Shown: positions 1-7,367 of the stretch, piece by piece
How the letters are laid out: each line of letters opens with the position of its first letter
Position numbering within the stretch: the first letter of the stretch is position 1
Assembly: GCF_012396365.1 (NCBI RefSeq)
Contig: NZ_JAAXPG010000009.1
Span: 1-64,000 of the forward strand
Direction: 5' to 3'
DNA from: Nocardiopsis alborubida
GTDB lineage: Bacteria; Actinomycetota; Actinomycetes; Streptosporangiales; Streptosporangiaceae
DNA: 64,000 nt
The notes under the pieces: generated by a model
Seen by the model: the letters and a program-made list of their open reading frames with translations, nothing else
The model's database searches: none
Told to the model about the DNA's origin: nothing
Translations under genes and position numbers: made by a program

Positions 1-68
1 CCGGACTCGATGAGCCGGATCGCCAACTCCCGCTCTTCCTCCGTGGCCCGGCGCCCTTTCTTCGCCAT
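1..68 (-). CDS. 5' end of an unidentified HTH-like gene (partial)
   Basis: An ATG at 68 on the minus strand opens a frame that runs off the left edge. Only about 22 residues are visible, beginning MAKKGRRATEEERE. The basic start followed by an 'EEERELAIRLIES' helix resembles the first helix of transposase or HTH proteins, but this is too little to name a family. It diverges from the immunity-type gene beginning at 146, so 69-145 must hold both promoters. That stretch is A+T rich, unlike the rest of the window. Confidence 0.4.
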   Translation of the reverse strand, partial: MAKKGRRATEEERELAIRLIES

Positions 69-145
69 ACAGAAAATTATACCCGAAAGGCATAAAGTAA
101 CTACGGGAACTTATGAATTTCTTAATATCGGCTCGGGGATGTTTG

Positions 146-598
146 ATGATGAGTCTTGAAGAGCAGAATGAGATCCTGCAAAGTATCGTTGATTTGGTGC
201 TTCGTGAGAACCGCGATGAAGGCTGGACGGATGTAAAGATCAGGTTCTCCGGTCTTGTCAGCGTGTCCTCTCTTCGAGCTGAGAAGACAAGGGCGGACGG
301 TTCCACTGAGTTGGTCCCCCTCCCTCCCGACGTTGGCGTTCTCTACAACAAGCTACGAACCGGCATGCACCAGCGTGGCAAGGGCACCTGGTACAACGCT
401 TGGACTGTGGTCGAACCCACCGGGGTCTCTGAAACAGATTTTGAGTACGACGTTCCTCCTGTCTTTCAAAATCCCATCGGCCCTCGAAGCTTCTATGAAG
501 ATATGCATTATTTTCCTCGCCTTGTCGATGAGATCCCTGAATGGTTGATGCAAAAGCTGAGGGAGGCCAGGCTGATGGGGAGGGGGAAGCAAGATTAG
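146..598 (+). CDS. YezG-type (DUF600) immunity protein
   Basis: A protein of about 150 residues. It shares with the genes at 649, 6121 and 8408 a glutamine-rich start (EEQNEILQSI), an 'LRTGMHQRGKGTWYNAW' block, a 'FEYDVPPVF' block and a final 'FPRLVDEIPEWLMQKLREA' helix. These are the marks of the YezG/DUF600 antitoxin family, which neutralises LXG-type and related secreted toxins in the cytoplasm. I prefer the ATG at 146 or 149 over 113: a GGGGA stretch lies 6 bases upstream and the length then matches its paralogs. Codon use is much less GC-rich than the window average, which suggests acquisition. No toxin gene is adjacent inside the window. Confidence 0.7.
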   Translation: MMSLEEQNEILQSIVDLVLRENRDEGWTDVKIRFSGLVSVSSLRAEKTRADGSTELVPLPPDVGVLYNKLRTGMHQRGKGTWYNAWTVVEPTGVSETDFEYDVPPVFQNPIGPRSFYEDMHYFPRLVDEIPEWLMQKLREARLMGRGKQD

Positions 599-648
599 GA
601 TGATTTTTTGCTCGAACGTGCCGAGGAAATTTATCCGAAAGGGAGCAA

Positions 649-1098
649 ATGGCAGAGTCTGGGCGAACTTCCTTGGGGCCTATTGAACAGGAGTGGATCC
701 TTCAACAAATTGGGGGAGAGATCCTGGCAGTGCTGGGGGATGGCTGGCGTGAAGTAAAGTACACTGTCAACCTAATCGAGAGCTATTTGGAAGAAGATTT
801 GGAAGTGGTATACGGTGACCGGGAGGCGGAAAAGGGGCGTGCTCCTCTGGTTGTGATGCAATCGGTGAGAAAGTTGCGTTCCGGTATGTACCAAGAAAGC
901 AGGGGTGCTTGGCATGGGATGCGTTACACAATCTCTCCGTCGGGAGATTACAGGGCGGAGTACAGCTATGATGAAGTAGATTTTGATTTTTCACCATCCC
1001 TGGAAGCTTTCGTTCAAGATCTCGAGTCATTTCCAAGGGAAAGTGAGTTTATCCCAGGTTGGCTCCAACTTGAGATCGAACAGGCCGGGAAAGGCTAA
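649..1098 (+). CDS. YezG-type (DUF600) immunity protein, second copy
   Basis: A 149-residue paralog of the preceding gene, 50 bases downstream and on the same strand, so probably co-transcribed. A GGGAG ribosome site lies just before the ATG. It has the family blocks 'LRSGMYQESRGAWHGM', 'AEYSYDEVDFDF' and the terminal 'FPRESEFIPGWLQLEIE'. Like its neighbour it is A+T-leaning. A decayed relative begins directly after its stop codon. The likely role is cytoplasmic immunity to a secreted polymorphic toxin; the partner is not visible here and may lie to the left of the window. Confidence 0.7.
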   Translation: MAESGRTSLGPIEQEWILQQIGGEILAVLGDGWREVKYTVNLIESYLEEDLEVVYGDREAEKGRAPLVVMQSVRKLRSGMYQESRGAWHGMRYTISPSGDYRAEYSYDEVDFDFSPSLEAFVQDLESFPRESEFIPGWLQLEIEQAGKG

Positions 1099-1103
1099 GG
1101 GCC

Positions 1104-1349
1104 TCAGAATTCCATGGAGTTTGGGCTCGACGAGATGCTCAGATAGCCCCCGGGAAGAAGATCAATCTAAAATTCGAGTGCGCATACTTCGATAATAAAA
1201 TTCTTTTCGGCGCTTTGGATCCGGAGTGCTATGCGAACGACTATCGACACCATCCCAGGGATGGGGAGAACATTCCTGTCTGGCTTCGTAAGAAACTTCG
1301 TCAGTACCAGGTCCGTCAGCAGCAGAGCCCCTCTGGTGATGGGGAGTAA
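1104..1349 (+). pseudogene. Decayed C-terminal half of a third YezG-type gene
   Basis: Right after the second YezG copy, in a different frame, the sequence reads FHGVW...APGKKINLKFECAYFDN...DYRHHPRDGENIPVWLRKKL and stops at 1347-1349. These blocks match the last half of the YezG family: the tryptophan block, the 'xYxYDN' block and the proline-rich terminal helix. No start codon or N-terminal half exists in this frame. The simplest reading is that recombination between tandem immunity genes deleted the front half of a third copy. It is short and not expected to be functional. Confidence 0.65.
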
Positions 1350-1360
1350 GGCCGCCTTCT

Positions 1361-1819
1361 GTGTCTGTGCTGTACAATCCGTTGCTGGTCGGGAGCGTTG
1401 ACCTGGGCCGGTTGAAGGAGGCCCTCGCCGGAGCGCTCGGTGTTTCCTTGAAGGACGTTGACGTGGGGCATGAGGACGACCATGGGGCGCGCGTCTGGGA
1501 CGCGAAGGTGTTCACTGACTACTCGCCGCGGAACGGGGACCTCTCATGGGGCTTGAGCGTCTTCGTGGCCGATGGCGTGCCGTCACCGCCGAGCGAGGAG
1601 CGGCTGTCCCTGGATCTGGCCGGTGCGCTCGCGACCGCTGTTCTTTTCCCGCCTGCGGAGAATATCCCCAGCCTGTGGAAAGTGGCCACGCCTCGCGGTG
1701 AGGTGGCGTACGCACGTCTCCACGAGCCCGAGCACGATGGTGACGCGCTCAGGGTGACCGATGTCGAGATCCCGGTTCCTGAGCTTCCGGGAGCTGTTGT
1801 TTCTCGGTTTCCGATGTGA
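1361..1819 (+). CDS. Hypothetical protein, possible immunity protein
   Basis: A 152-residue acidic protein starting at a GTG 11 bases after the YezG remnant. It contains 'VDVGHEDDHGARVWDAKVFTDYSPRNGD' type sequence and ends 'PGAVVSRFPM'. There is no signal peptide or membrane segment. I do not recognise a named domain. Its place at the end of an immunity-gene string and its small, acidic, cytosolic character suggest another immunity protein, but this is inference from context. Its codon use is already GC-rich, so the low-GC tract ends just before it. Confidence 0.55.
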   Translation: MSVLYNPLLVGSVDLGRLKEALAGALGVSLKDVDVGHEDDHGARVWDAKVFTDYSPRNGDLSWGLSVFVADGVPSPPSEERLSLDLAGALATAVLFPPAENIPSLWKVATPRGEVAYARLHEPEHDGDALRVTDVEIPVPELPGAVVSRFPM

Positions 1820-1878
1820 TCAGGAAGCTCCGGATTTCGGCGCTGACTGTGGAACGCGGCGGGCTGAGCGACGGAACA

Positions 1879-2073
1879 TCAGTCCTCGGCCGGAGTGGTG
1901 TGGGAGTGCACACGGAGCCAGCCGCGCGGGGCGAGGTGGTAGACGCCGGTGGTCCACTCGTCGGCGCGGAACTTCCGGCCGCCGAAGCGCGCCGTTTCGA
2001 TCACCCGCGCCGTCGCCCGGCGCCACGCGGTCGCGCGGTCCAGCAGCTCCCGGACCTCCTTGTTCTCTGACAC
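1879..2073 (-). CDS. Small hypothetical protein (64 residues)
   Basis: The frame from a GTG at 2073 down to the stop at 1879 encodes 64 residues, starting VSENKEVRELLDRATAW and ending HSHTTPAED. Third codon positions are almost all G or C, the normal signature of real coding in this genome. The protein is basic with a central 'RKFRADEWTTGVYHL' segment. I do not recognise a family. No clear ribosome site is seen, so the start is uncertain. It diverges from the DUF1330 gene. Confidence 0.45.
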   Translation of the reverse strand: MSENKEVRELLDRATAWRRATARVIETARFGGRKFRADEWTTGVYHLAPRGWLRVHSHTTPAED

Positions 2074-2172
2074 AACGCGATGATCGCACGCGGACCGCAC
2101 CGGCCAGGGGCCATGGCGTCCCACGGCTGGAGCCGGGGCCGCGGCGGTCTCCGGCTGCGGCGCTCGCATGAG

Positions 2173-2190
2173 ATACCAACCGGACGGTAT
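2173..2190. promoter_or_regulatory. TetR-type operator candidate
   Basis: The 18 bases ATACCAACCGGACGGTAT form a palindrome of pattern ATACC-nn-CCGG-nn-GGTAT, perfect outside the two nn pairs. Spacing and the ACC/GGT ends resemble operators of TetR-family repressors. It lies about 70 bases before the DUF1330 gene. No TetR gene is visible nearby. Confidence 0.4.
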
Positions 2191-2260
2191 GCAAAAGGGG
2201 CGTGGCACACCTAGACTTCTGCCACTCGCGGCACGGAAGACGATGGCCAAGGAGGCACCG

Positions 2261-2626
2261 ATGGCAGTCGACCCCTCGGGACCGGATCTCGCACGCCTGG
2301 TGGACGAGGACCCCGGCGGCCCGGTCGTCATGCTCAACCTGCTCCGGTTCAAGCCGGACGGCCGCCCCTCGTACGAGGAGTACTCACGGCGGGCGGGCGG
2401 GTTCCTGAAGCGCTACGGGGCCGAACTGCTCTACGCCGGTGACGGCGCGTCGCCCCTGGTGGCCGACGAAGGGCAGGCCTGGGACGCGGTGCTGCTCGTG
2501 CGCTACCCCAGCCGGGATGCGTTCAGCCGCATGGTCGCCGATCCGGAGTACCAGAGGATCACCCACCTGCGCACCGAGGCCCTGAGCGAGGCCGTACTCC
2601 AGCCGACCGTTCCCTGGGGCCGGTAG
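2261..2626 (+). CDS. DUF1330-type small protein
   Basis: The ATG at 2261 has an AAGGAGG ribosome site 6 bases upstream and gives 121 residues. Upstream starts in the same frame lack this. The sequence 'VVMLNLLRFKPDG', followed by 'YEEYSRRAGGFLKRYGAELLYAG' and 'DAVLLVRYPSRDAFSRMVADPEYQ', is typical of DUF1330 proteins, a dimeric alpha-beta barrel (ferredoxin-like) fold whose enzymatic role is mostly unknown. A palindromic operator candidate lies upstream. The gene is followed by a hairpin terminator shared with the converging gene. Confidence 0.75.
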   Translation: MAVDPSGPDLARLVDEDPGGPVVMLNLLRFKPDGRPSYEEYSRRAGGFLKRYGAELLYAGDGASPLVADEGQAWDAVLLVRYPSRDAFSRMVADPEYQRITHLRTEALSEAVLQPTVPWGR

Positions 2627-2661
2627 CCGGGCGGACGGGGTGCGGGCTCCCGTCCGCCCGG
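2627..2661. terminator. Bidirectional hairpin terminator
   Basis: A 13-bp perfect stem (CCGGGCGGACGGG with its complement) around a 9-base loop lies between two converging genes, directly after the DUF1330 stop codon. There is no T-run, as is common for GC-rich actinobacterial terminators. Confidence 0.7.
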
Positions 2662-2666
2662 CGCGG

Positions 2667-3173
2667 TCAGCGGGTGAACACGAAGGAGCGCAAACCGGGC
2701 GGCACCGCGACCGGCTCCACGGGGAAGACGGCCCACACGTGGGTGCCCAGGTCGGCCCAGGGCGCGAGGCGGTAGTGGCCCCAGGCGGCGGACAGGTTCT
2801 CGACCAGGAGCAGGCCGCGCTGCCCCTCGGCCCAGTCCCACTCGTCGGCGGTGCGCTGGTGCGGGACGGCCGGAACGCCGCCCCCGCCGCCGCAGTCGGA
2901 CAGGCCCACGCGCAGGGTGGCCGGATCGGGCATCGACAGCGCGCGCAGGATCTCGCCGTCTGGCCGGCCCGAATCGGTGTACTTGCAGCAGTTGGCGAAC
3001 AGCTCGCTGGTGACCAGCGTGAGCGTGTCCACCAAGTCGGGATCGAACCCGGACAGGTCGCGGGCCAGGTCGGCGCGGACCTCGGAGAGCCGGGACAGTG
3101 AACCGGGGTAGACGCGGTGCTCCCAGTGGACGTGGGCGCGGCGGACGGCGGAGTCGAGGCCGGAGGCGGTCAT
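2667..3173 (-). CDS. ATP-binding regulatory protein (RsbW-like HATPase)
   Basis: A 168-residue protein with the GHKL ATPase fold of anti-sigma/serine kinase type. The N box is 'LVTSELFANCCKYTDSG', followed by 'LRVGLSDCGGG' for the G1 box and 'GLLLVENLSAAWGH' near the end. Such free-standing HATPase_c_2 proteins abound in actinomycetes and regulate sigma or anti-sigma partners. The ATG at 3173 overlaps the stop of the upstream gene by four bases (ATGA), so the two are translationally coupled. A converging terminator follows it. Confidence 0.8.
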   Translation of the reverse strand: MTASGLDSAVRRAHVHWEHRVYPGSLSRLSEVRADLARDLSGFDPDLVDTLTLVTSELFANCCKYTDSGRPDGEILRALSMPDPATLRVGLSDCGGGGGVPAVPHQRTADEWDWAEGQRGLLLVENLSAAWGHYRLAPWADLGTHVWAVFPVEPVAVPPGLRSFVFTR

Positions 3174-3727
3174 GCCGGAACCCCCTGTCGCTGCTCGTCC
3201 CATATCCGGACGAGGGAGGCCAGTTCGTCCCACTCGGCGTAGCGGGTGGGTTTGGTGGGCGTGGCGGGCTTGGTGGGCCTGGTGGGGCGCATGACGCCGA
3301 AGCGGGGAGCGGGTTCGCCGAGCAGGTCGCCGCCGGGGTCCTCCCGCCACTGCTGGAGGAGGGCGGCGGCGCGTTCCTGGACGAGGGCGAACGCGCGCCG
3401 GACCTCGTCCGCATCGGAAGCGGGTTCTGAACTCCGGGGCGCGGGGACGCGGGGCGCGGCGGAGGCGGTCAGGCGCTCGTGGGCGGCGAAGTAGGGGCGG
3501 ACCAGGGCCACGTCCTCGGCCGTGATGACCTCGCGCGCGGGGGCCAGCCTCGGCATGGCGGGCTCGGAAGCGGAGACGGGCGGGGCCTCGGGAACGTAGC
3601 GGCGGACGCGGGTGGAGCGGCGTCGGCGGCGACCGGCCACCGTGGAGTGGCGTCCGCAGGGCGCGGAGAGGAAGGCGATCAGCGGGCCGAGGGCACGGCT
3701 GAGAAGGGCAGCGCTAAACTGGCGCAT
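3170..3727 (-). CDS. Hypothetical protein coupled to the HATPase gene
   Basis: A 185-residue protein with a strongly basic N-terminal region (GRRRRRSTRVRRY), a middle helical stretch with 'VRPYFAAHE', and a proline/threonine-lysine tail containing PTRPTKPATPTKPT. Its stop overlaps the HATPase start by four bases. An AAGGA ribosome site lies before the ATG at 3727. No known domain is recognised. The pairing suggests it may be the regulator or substrate partner of the HATPase, but that is inference. The upstream 3728-3888 stretch is gene-free and probably holds the promoter. Confidence 0.6.
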   Translation of the reverse strand: MRQFSAALLSRALGPLIAFLSAPCGRHSTVAGRRRRRSTRVRRYVPEAPPVSASEPAMPRLAPAREVITAEDVALVRPYFAAHERLTASAAPRVPAPRSSEPASDADEVRRAFALVQERAAALLQQWREDPGGDLLGEPAPRFGVMRPTRPTKPATPTKPTRYAEWDELASLVRIWDEQRQGVPA

Positions 3728-3889
3728 GCTAGCAGTCCTTGTTGCTAAAGGGATGGAAGTTGCTGGCCACGGCCCCGGACGGTTACATCCGTCGCGGGGT
3801 CATTTGGGTTGTGTGTTCGAGAGAGAGGATAAGGGGTGGTGGGAGTGGAATGCCAAAATACTGGGGAGTAATGTGGAGGGAAATGTGGA

Positions 3890-3919
3890 AACGGCCGACC
3901 AGAATGCTGGTCGGCCGTT
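3890..3919 (-). terminator. Hairpin terminator after the DUF397 gene
   Basis: The sequence AACGGCCGACCAG, a four-base loop and its exact complement make a 13-bp stem just past the stop of the minus-strand DUF397 gene. Confidence 0.75.
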
Positions 3920-3933
3920 GTTATGTCCAGTAT

Positions 3934-4119
3934 TTAGGAGTTTGTGAGGGAGGTGCAGCTCAGGAACGCGGTCCAGGCCTCGGGGGTGTAGCCGAGGTGG
4001 CCGAGTTCGCGGTTCTGGGTGTCGCGGACGAGGACCGTCTGCCCCTCGGCCACCTCGACGCAGCTTCCCGAAGCGCCGCTGTAGCTGCTCTTGTGCCAGT
4101 GGGGCTCACGCTTTGCCAT
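3934..4119 (-). CDS. DUF397 protein (WhiJ-partner type)
   Basis: Sixty-one residues with the family signature 'WHKSSYSGASGSCVEVAEG', 'VLVRDTQNRELGHLGYTPEAWTAFL'. DUF397 proteins are small partners of XRE-DUF5753 regulators such as WhiJ in streptomycetes, where the pair influences development. Here the gene overlaps the end of the regulator gene by 14 bases, the usual arrangement, so the two are co-transcribed. A strong terminator follows. Confidence 0.9.
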   Translation of the reverse strand: MAKREPHWHKSSYSGASGSCVEVAEGQTVLVRDTQNRELGHLGYTPEAWTAFLSCTSLTNS

Positions 4120-4930
4120 CGAGTTCTTCCTTGGCCTTCCTGATCAGATCCCGGCTCGCACGGGGCGACATCGCCTCCGACTGGAGAACGCCGAAGAGCG
4201 TCGCGCAGTGCTGCACCTGCATCATGTCATCCATGAGTTGCTCGCCCTCCATGTGCTCCGCCGAGGCGACCGTGTGCCTGTCGGGGAAGGTGTAGAGCCG
4301 GAAGGGACCGGAACCGCCCGGGTGGCACTCGGTGTCGGCGGGGATGACCTGGAAGCGGATCCTCTCCTCGTCGATCAGGGCCTGGACCCGTGCGATCTGC
4401 TCGCCCAGGACCTTCCGGCCGCCCCTGACGTTGCGGCGGAGCACGGCCTCCTCCACCACGACCGACACCAGCGGCGGGTTGTCGCCCTTCAGGATCTGCT
4501 GGCGCTCCATCCGCAGGGTGACCATCTGTTTGATCTCCTCCGCGGAGAACCACGGGGCGCTGTCGGTGAGGAGGTTCCTGGTGTAGGACTCGCACTGCAC
4601 CAGACCCGGGAAGATCACCGGCTGGTACTCGCGCAGCTCGATCGCCTCGCGCTCCAACTGGCCGACCTCGGTGTACCAGGGCGGTAGTGCGTCGGGCGCG
4701 TTCGCGGTGTTCCAGGCCTGCTTTATCGCACCGGAGGAGCCGAACAGCTCGTCGAGTTCCTCCGCCCGGTCGGCGGGCAGCCTGCGCTTGCCGCACTCCC
4801 AGGACGACACGGTGGACTGCATCACCCGCAACGCCCGGGACACCTGAGTTTGCGTCATCCCCACCGAGTCACGCACGTTCCTGACCTTCTTGCCCAGGCG
4901 CACACGCCTGGGGTCCACCTTGCGTGCCAT
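4106..4930 (-). CDS. XRE-family regulator with DUF5753 domain (WhiJ-like)
   Basis: A 274-residue protein. Residues about 10-70 are a Cro/CI-type helix-turn-helix ('MTQTQVSRALRVMQSTVSSWECGKRRLP'). The rest is the DUF5753 ligand/partner domain: 'IFPGLVQCESYTRNLL', 'RMERQQIL', 'GPFRLYTFPD', 'CATLFGVL'. The ATG at 4930 is favoured by a GGGAG site 5 bases upstream; another ATG sits 12 bases earlier. It is coupled to the downstream DUF397 gene and diverges from an HATPase gene. This three-gene group is the classic WhiJ/BldB-type module thought to control development or metabolism. Confidence 0.9.
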   Translation of the reverse strand: MARKVDPRRVRLGKKVRNVRDSVGMTQTQVSRALRVMQSTVSSWECGKRRLPADRAEELDELFGSSGAIKQAWNTANAPDALPPWYTEVGQLEREAIELREYQPVIFPGLVQCESYTRNLLTDSAPWFSAEEIKQMVTLRMERQQILKGDNPPLVSVVVEEAVLRRNVRGGRKVLGEQIARVQALIDEERIRFQVIPADTECHPGGSGPFRLYTFPDRHTVASAEHMEGEQLMDDMMQVQHCATLFGVLQSEAMSPRASRDLIRKAKEELDGKA

Positions 4931-5110
4931 GACGACTCCCATTTCCGCGCTATCACCGTCATCACCCATGCAAGACCCGGGCGCGACCCGATAGGGCGGG
5001 GAACGACGAAGTGTGACCGTTCGGTGATATCCCTGGCGCGCCCGAACGGCCTTTGTCCATGGTGGTGCCGCGCGCCGCAGTGGGCGCGGTGTCGGGGAAA
5101 GGGAATTCAG

Positions 5111-5701
5111 GTGGGCGCAGTGATTCGTATGAACCCTGGTAAAAGCGGCATCAATCGCCATTCCGACCCGTTGCCGCGGCGGGTGGTCGACCCGGAGGCG
5201 CGGGCGCCGATCGTGCTGGGCCGGATATCGCAGCACCACCCGAACCACGCGCTGAGGCTGCCGGGGACGGCGGACCAAGCGCGTGTGCTGCGCGGGCGTC
5301 TGGCCGCGGTGCTGCCGGACTCGCTCGCGGACACGGCTCTGACCCTGGCCAGCGAGCTGTTCAACAACGCCGTCGCCCACTCGCGCAGCGGGGAGGCGGG
5401 CGGCGAGGTCACCGTGGTCGTGAACCGGTTCCCCGGCCGGGTCCAGATCAAGGTGATCGACCAGGGCCCGCGCGACGCGGGCGCCTCCTCGCCGCACCTG
5501 CGCCCGGTGGTGCCGGTGGTACCCGTCGGGGTGGTCGTGCCGGGTGGGACGGGAGAGACAGGCGGCGTGGGTGAGCCAGGTGCCGTGGGCGGATGGGGCC
5601 TGCGCATGGTGGCCACGGAGTCCAGCCGGTGGGGGACCCTCCACGACGGGGGCCGCACCACGGTGTGGTTCGAGCTGGACCGGCCGCGCACGCGGTCGTG
5701 A
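5111..5701 (+). CDS. ATP-binding regulatory protein (RsbW-like HATPase)
   Basis: 196 residues from the GTG at 5111, which follows a GGGAAAGGGAA stretch; in-frame GTG 5120 or ATG 5129 are alternatives. The N box 'LASELFNNAVAHSRSG', the G1 box 'IKVIDQGPR' and 'GGWGLRMVATESSRWG' define a GHKL ATPase of the anti-sigma kinase group. A low-complexity Val/Pro/Gly insert (about residues 135-155) separates the two glycine boxes. It diverges from the XRE regulator and completes the WhiJ-type module. Its stop overlaps the start of the next gene (GTGA). Confidence 0.8.
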   Translation: MGAVIRMNPGKSGINRHSDPLPRRVVDPEARAPIVLGRISQHHPNHALRLPGTADQARVLRGRLAAVLPDSLADTALTLASELFNNAVAHSRSGEAGGEVTVVVNRFPGRVQIKVIDQGPRDAGASSPHLRPVVPVVPVGVVVPGGTGETGGVGEPGAVGGWGLRMVATESSRWGTLHDGGRTTVWFELDRPRTRS

Positions 5702-6072
5702 GGGCGGCGGAGGTGGGCTGGAACCACGCCGACGACCTGGACCGGTGCGAGGCCGCGCGCGTGCTCGACCGGCGGTGCGGGCGGCTGTGGACGGTCATGT
5801 GGAGTCCGTCGATGCGGGCCTACGCGGCCTTCTACCTGGGGCCGGAGGCCGTGCCGTGGCAGGGCGCGCCGTCCCCGGCGGGGTTGGTGGAGCGGTTGCG
5901 GGAGGTGGAACGCGAGGTGGCGGGGGCCGCCGGCGGGTACTGGAGCTGCCCGGTCGCGGGGTGCGCGTGGTCCTCGATCCGTCCGATGCGCCACCCGTGC
6001 CCGCTGCCCGCCGACGGCGGCCGCATCGCTGGGGTCCCCCGGCCGCGCCCGCCGAGCACGGCCGGGGGATGA
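5698..6072 (+). CDS. Hypothetical protein coupled to HATPase
   Basis: 124 residues starting at a GTG that overlaps the HATPase stop by four bases. The visible sequence has an N-terminal 'WNHADDLDRCEAARVLDRRCGRLWTVMWSPSMRAY' type stretch and a Cys pair 'YWSCPVAGCAW' near residue 85. No family is recognised. Its tight coupling implies a shared function with the HATPase. It converges on the immunity array. Confidence 0.55.
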   Translation: MRAAEVGWNHADDLDRCEAARVLDRRCGRLWTVMWSPSMRAYAAFYLGPEAVPWQGAPSPAGLVERLREVEREVAGAAGGYWSCPVAGCAWSSIRPMRHPCPLPADGGRIAGVPRPRPPSTAGG

Positions 6073-6120
6073 GGGTGGTGCGGTGGGACGGCGTATGCCG
6101 GGTTCCGCGAGCTGCGGCGT

Positions 6121-6639
6121 TCAGCCCGTGGCCCGGCCTTCGCTCTTTGCTCCGGGCCTCGCACGGACCTTCTCACGGAGCCAGGCGGGGACGTGCTCCT
6201 CGTCGCGGGGGAACTGCCTCAGCTCCCGGACGTAGTCACCGTCTCCGGAGTGGAACAGGAACCCGGGTTCGTTGTCGTAGTCGAACTCCGTCGTGAACTT
6301 CCCGGGGCGTGTGACGGTGATCTTCATGGAGAACCAGGTCCCCTTTCCTTCCTGGTACATCCCCCTGCGCAACTCGCCGAGCTTTAGCGTGGTTCCTATC
6401 GGGATATCCGCCCGTTCCGAACGGCCGTCATCGTGGCGCACGAGCATCAACTCCTCGCGGTAACTCACGATGGCACGCGCGGTGTAAGCGATCTCGGTCC
6501 AGGTGTCGGGGAGGGAGCGCACGATCTCCTGCCCGAGCTCGGTGAGGATCTCATGCTGCTTCTGCGGGTCCAGGTGCCCGCGCCTGAAAGGCCGCATCAG
6601 GCGGTTGTTCTCCGGGTCTGGTTGCCGTGGCGAGGTCAT
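6121..6639 (-). CDS. YezG-type immunity protein (last gene of the array)
   Basis: 172 residues with the YezG blocks 'LGELRRGMYQEGKGTWFSM', 'TEFDYDNEPGFLF' and 'FPRDEEHVPAWLREKVRA'. Its ATG at 6639 overlaps the stop of the previous gene (ATGA). It is closely related to the copy at 8408 and more distantly to those at 146 and 649. It closes the toxin-immunity operon, and its presumed role is to bind and neutralise a secreted toxin delivered by kin. Confidence 0.8.
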   Translation of the reverse strand: MTSPRQPDPENNRLMRPFRRGHLDPQKQHEILTELGQEIVRSLPDTWTEIAYTARAIVSYREELMLVRHDDGRSERADIPIGTTLKLGELRRGMYQEGKGTWFSMKITVTRPGKFTTEFDYDNEPGFLFHSGDGDYVRELRQFPRDEEHVPAWLREKVRARPGAKSEGRATG

Positions 6640-7214
6640 GTCTTCCCATCGTGAGCGCCGACGCCGTCTCCGCCGCCGCGCTGTTTCCGGTTCCGTTCAC
6701 GCTGGTCCATGGCGTTCAGGGAACCCTCGCTGAAGTCGGTCAGTGGTGCTGTGCGGGCGTAGCGTTCGGGCACGCCCCGTGGGACGTGGACTCCGCCCAC
6801 CTCGATGGAACCCGCGTAGTCGAGGTTGACGGAATCGCCCCGCTCGTACACGAGCAGGAGGGGGAAGAAGGGGTCGGCAAGGTCCGGCAGCTCCTGCTCG
6901 GAGTCCTTGAGCGCGGCGAAGTGCAGTGCCCACTCGACGGTGCGGGCCGTGTAGAAGGTCCCATGGCCTGAGAATGAGGCCAGGGTCCGGTCGACCACGT
7001 TCTGAGGGGCGCGGACCCCGGGATCCACCGTGAGGGCGATGTCGTGGAAGGGCCACCCTCCGCAGCCGAGTTCCAGCCTCCACAACGCCGATCTTCGCAG
7101 GTACTCCTGGAGGAGCCGTCCCTGCGACCTCCGGAACAGGGACTTCTCGTTCCATCGGATCGCCTGCACGCGTAGGGAGAGTGCCACCACGTGTTCGCCC
7201 ACGATCTGGTGCAT
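6636..7214 (-). CDS. Unrecognised protein, probable immunity protein
   Basis: From the ATG at 7214, which follows GGAGCGGAGGG, it has 192 residues; a TTG at 7295 would add 27. The sequence 'LFRRSQGRLLQEYLRRSALWRLELGCGGWPFHD' and 'DPFFPLLLVYERGDSVNLDYAGSIEVGGVHVPRGVPERY' shows an alpha-beta cytosolic protein without signal or membrane segments. I cannot name its family. It lies between Imm49- and YezG-type genes and is coupled to the latter by a four-base overlap, so an immunity role is likely from context. Confidence 0.55.
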   Translation of the reverse strand: MHQIVGEHVVALSLRVQAIRWNEKSLFRRSQGRLLQEYLRRSALWRLELGCGGWPFHDIALTVDPGVRAPQNVVDRTLASFSGHGTFYTARTVEWALHFAALKDSEQELPDLADPFFPLLLVYERGDSVNLDYAGSIEVGGVHVPRGVPERYARTAPLTDFSEGSLNAMDQRERNRKQRGGGDGVGAHDGKT

Positions 7215-7367
7215 CCCTCCGCTCCCGTGCCTGCGGCTCTCCGAAGACCGTAACCGCGCCGTTTCCGCGTTGATCGTCTCGTCTGACAGGGACAATCCGC
7301 GACGGGCAGGGGAACGCGGACGGCCCCGTGCGCCGAGGGGCCCGGCCCTTCAATCGCTCATGCTGGC

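Noticed and set aside
2640..3101. Plus-strand gene over the HATPase
   Set aside because: It is antisense to the clear HATPase motifs and has no recognisable domain.
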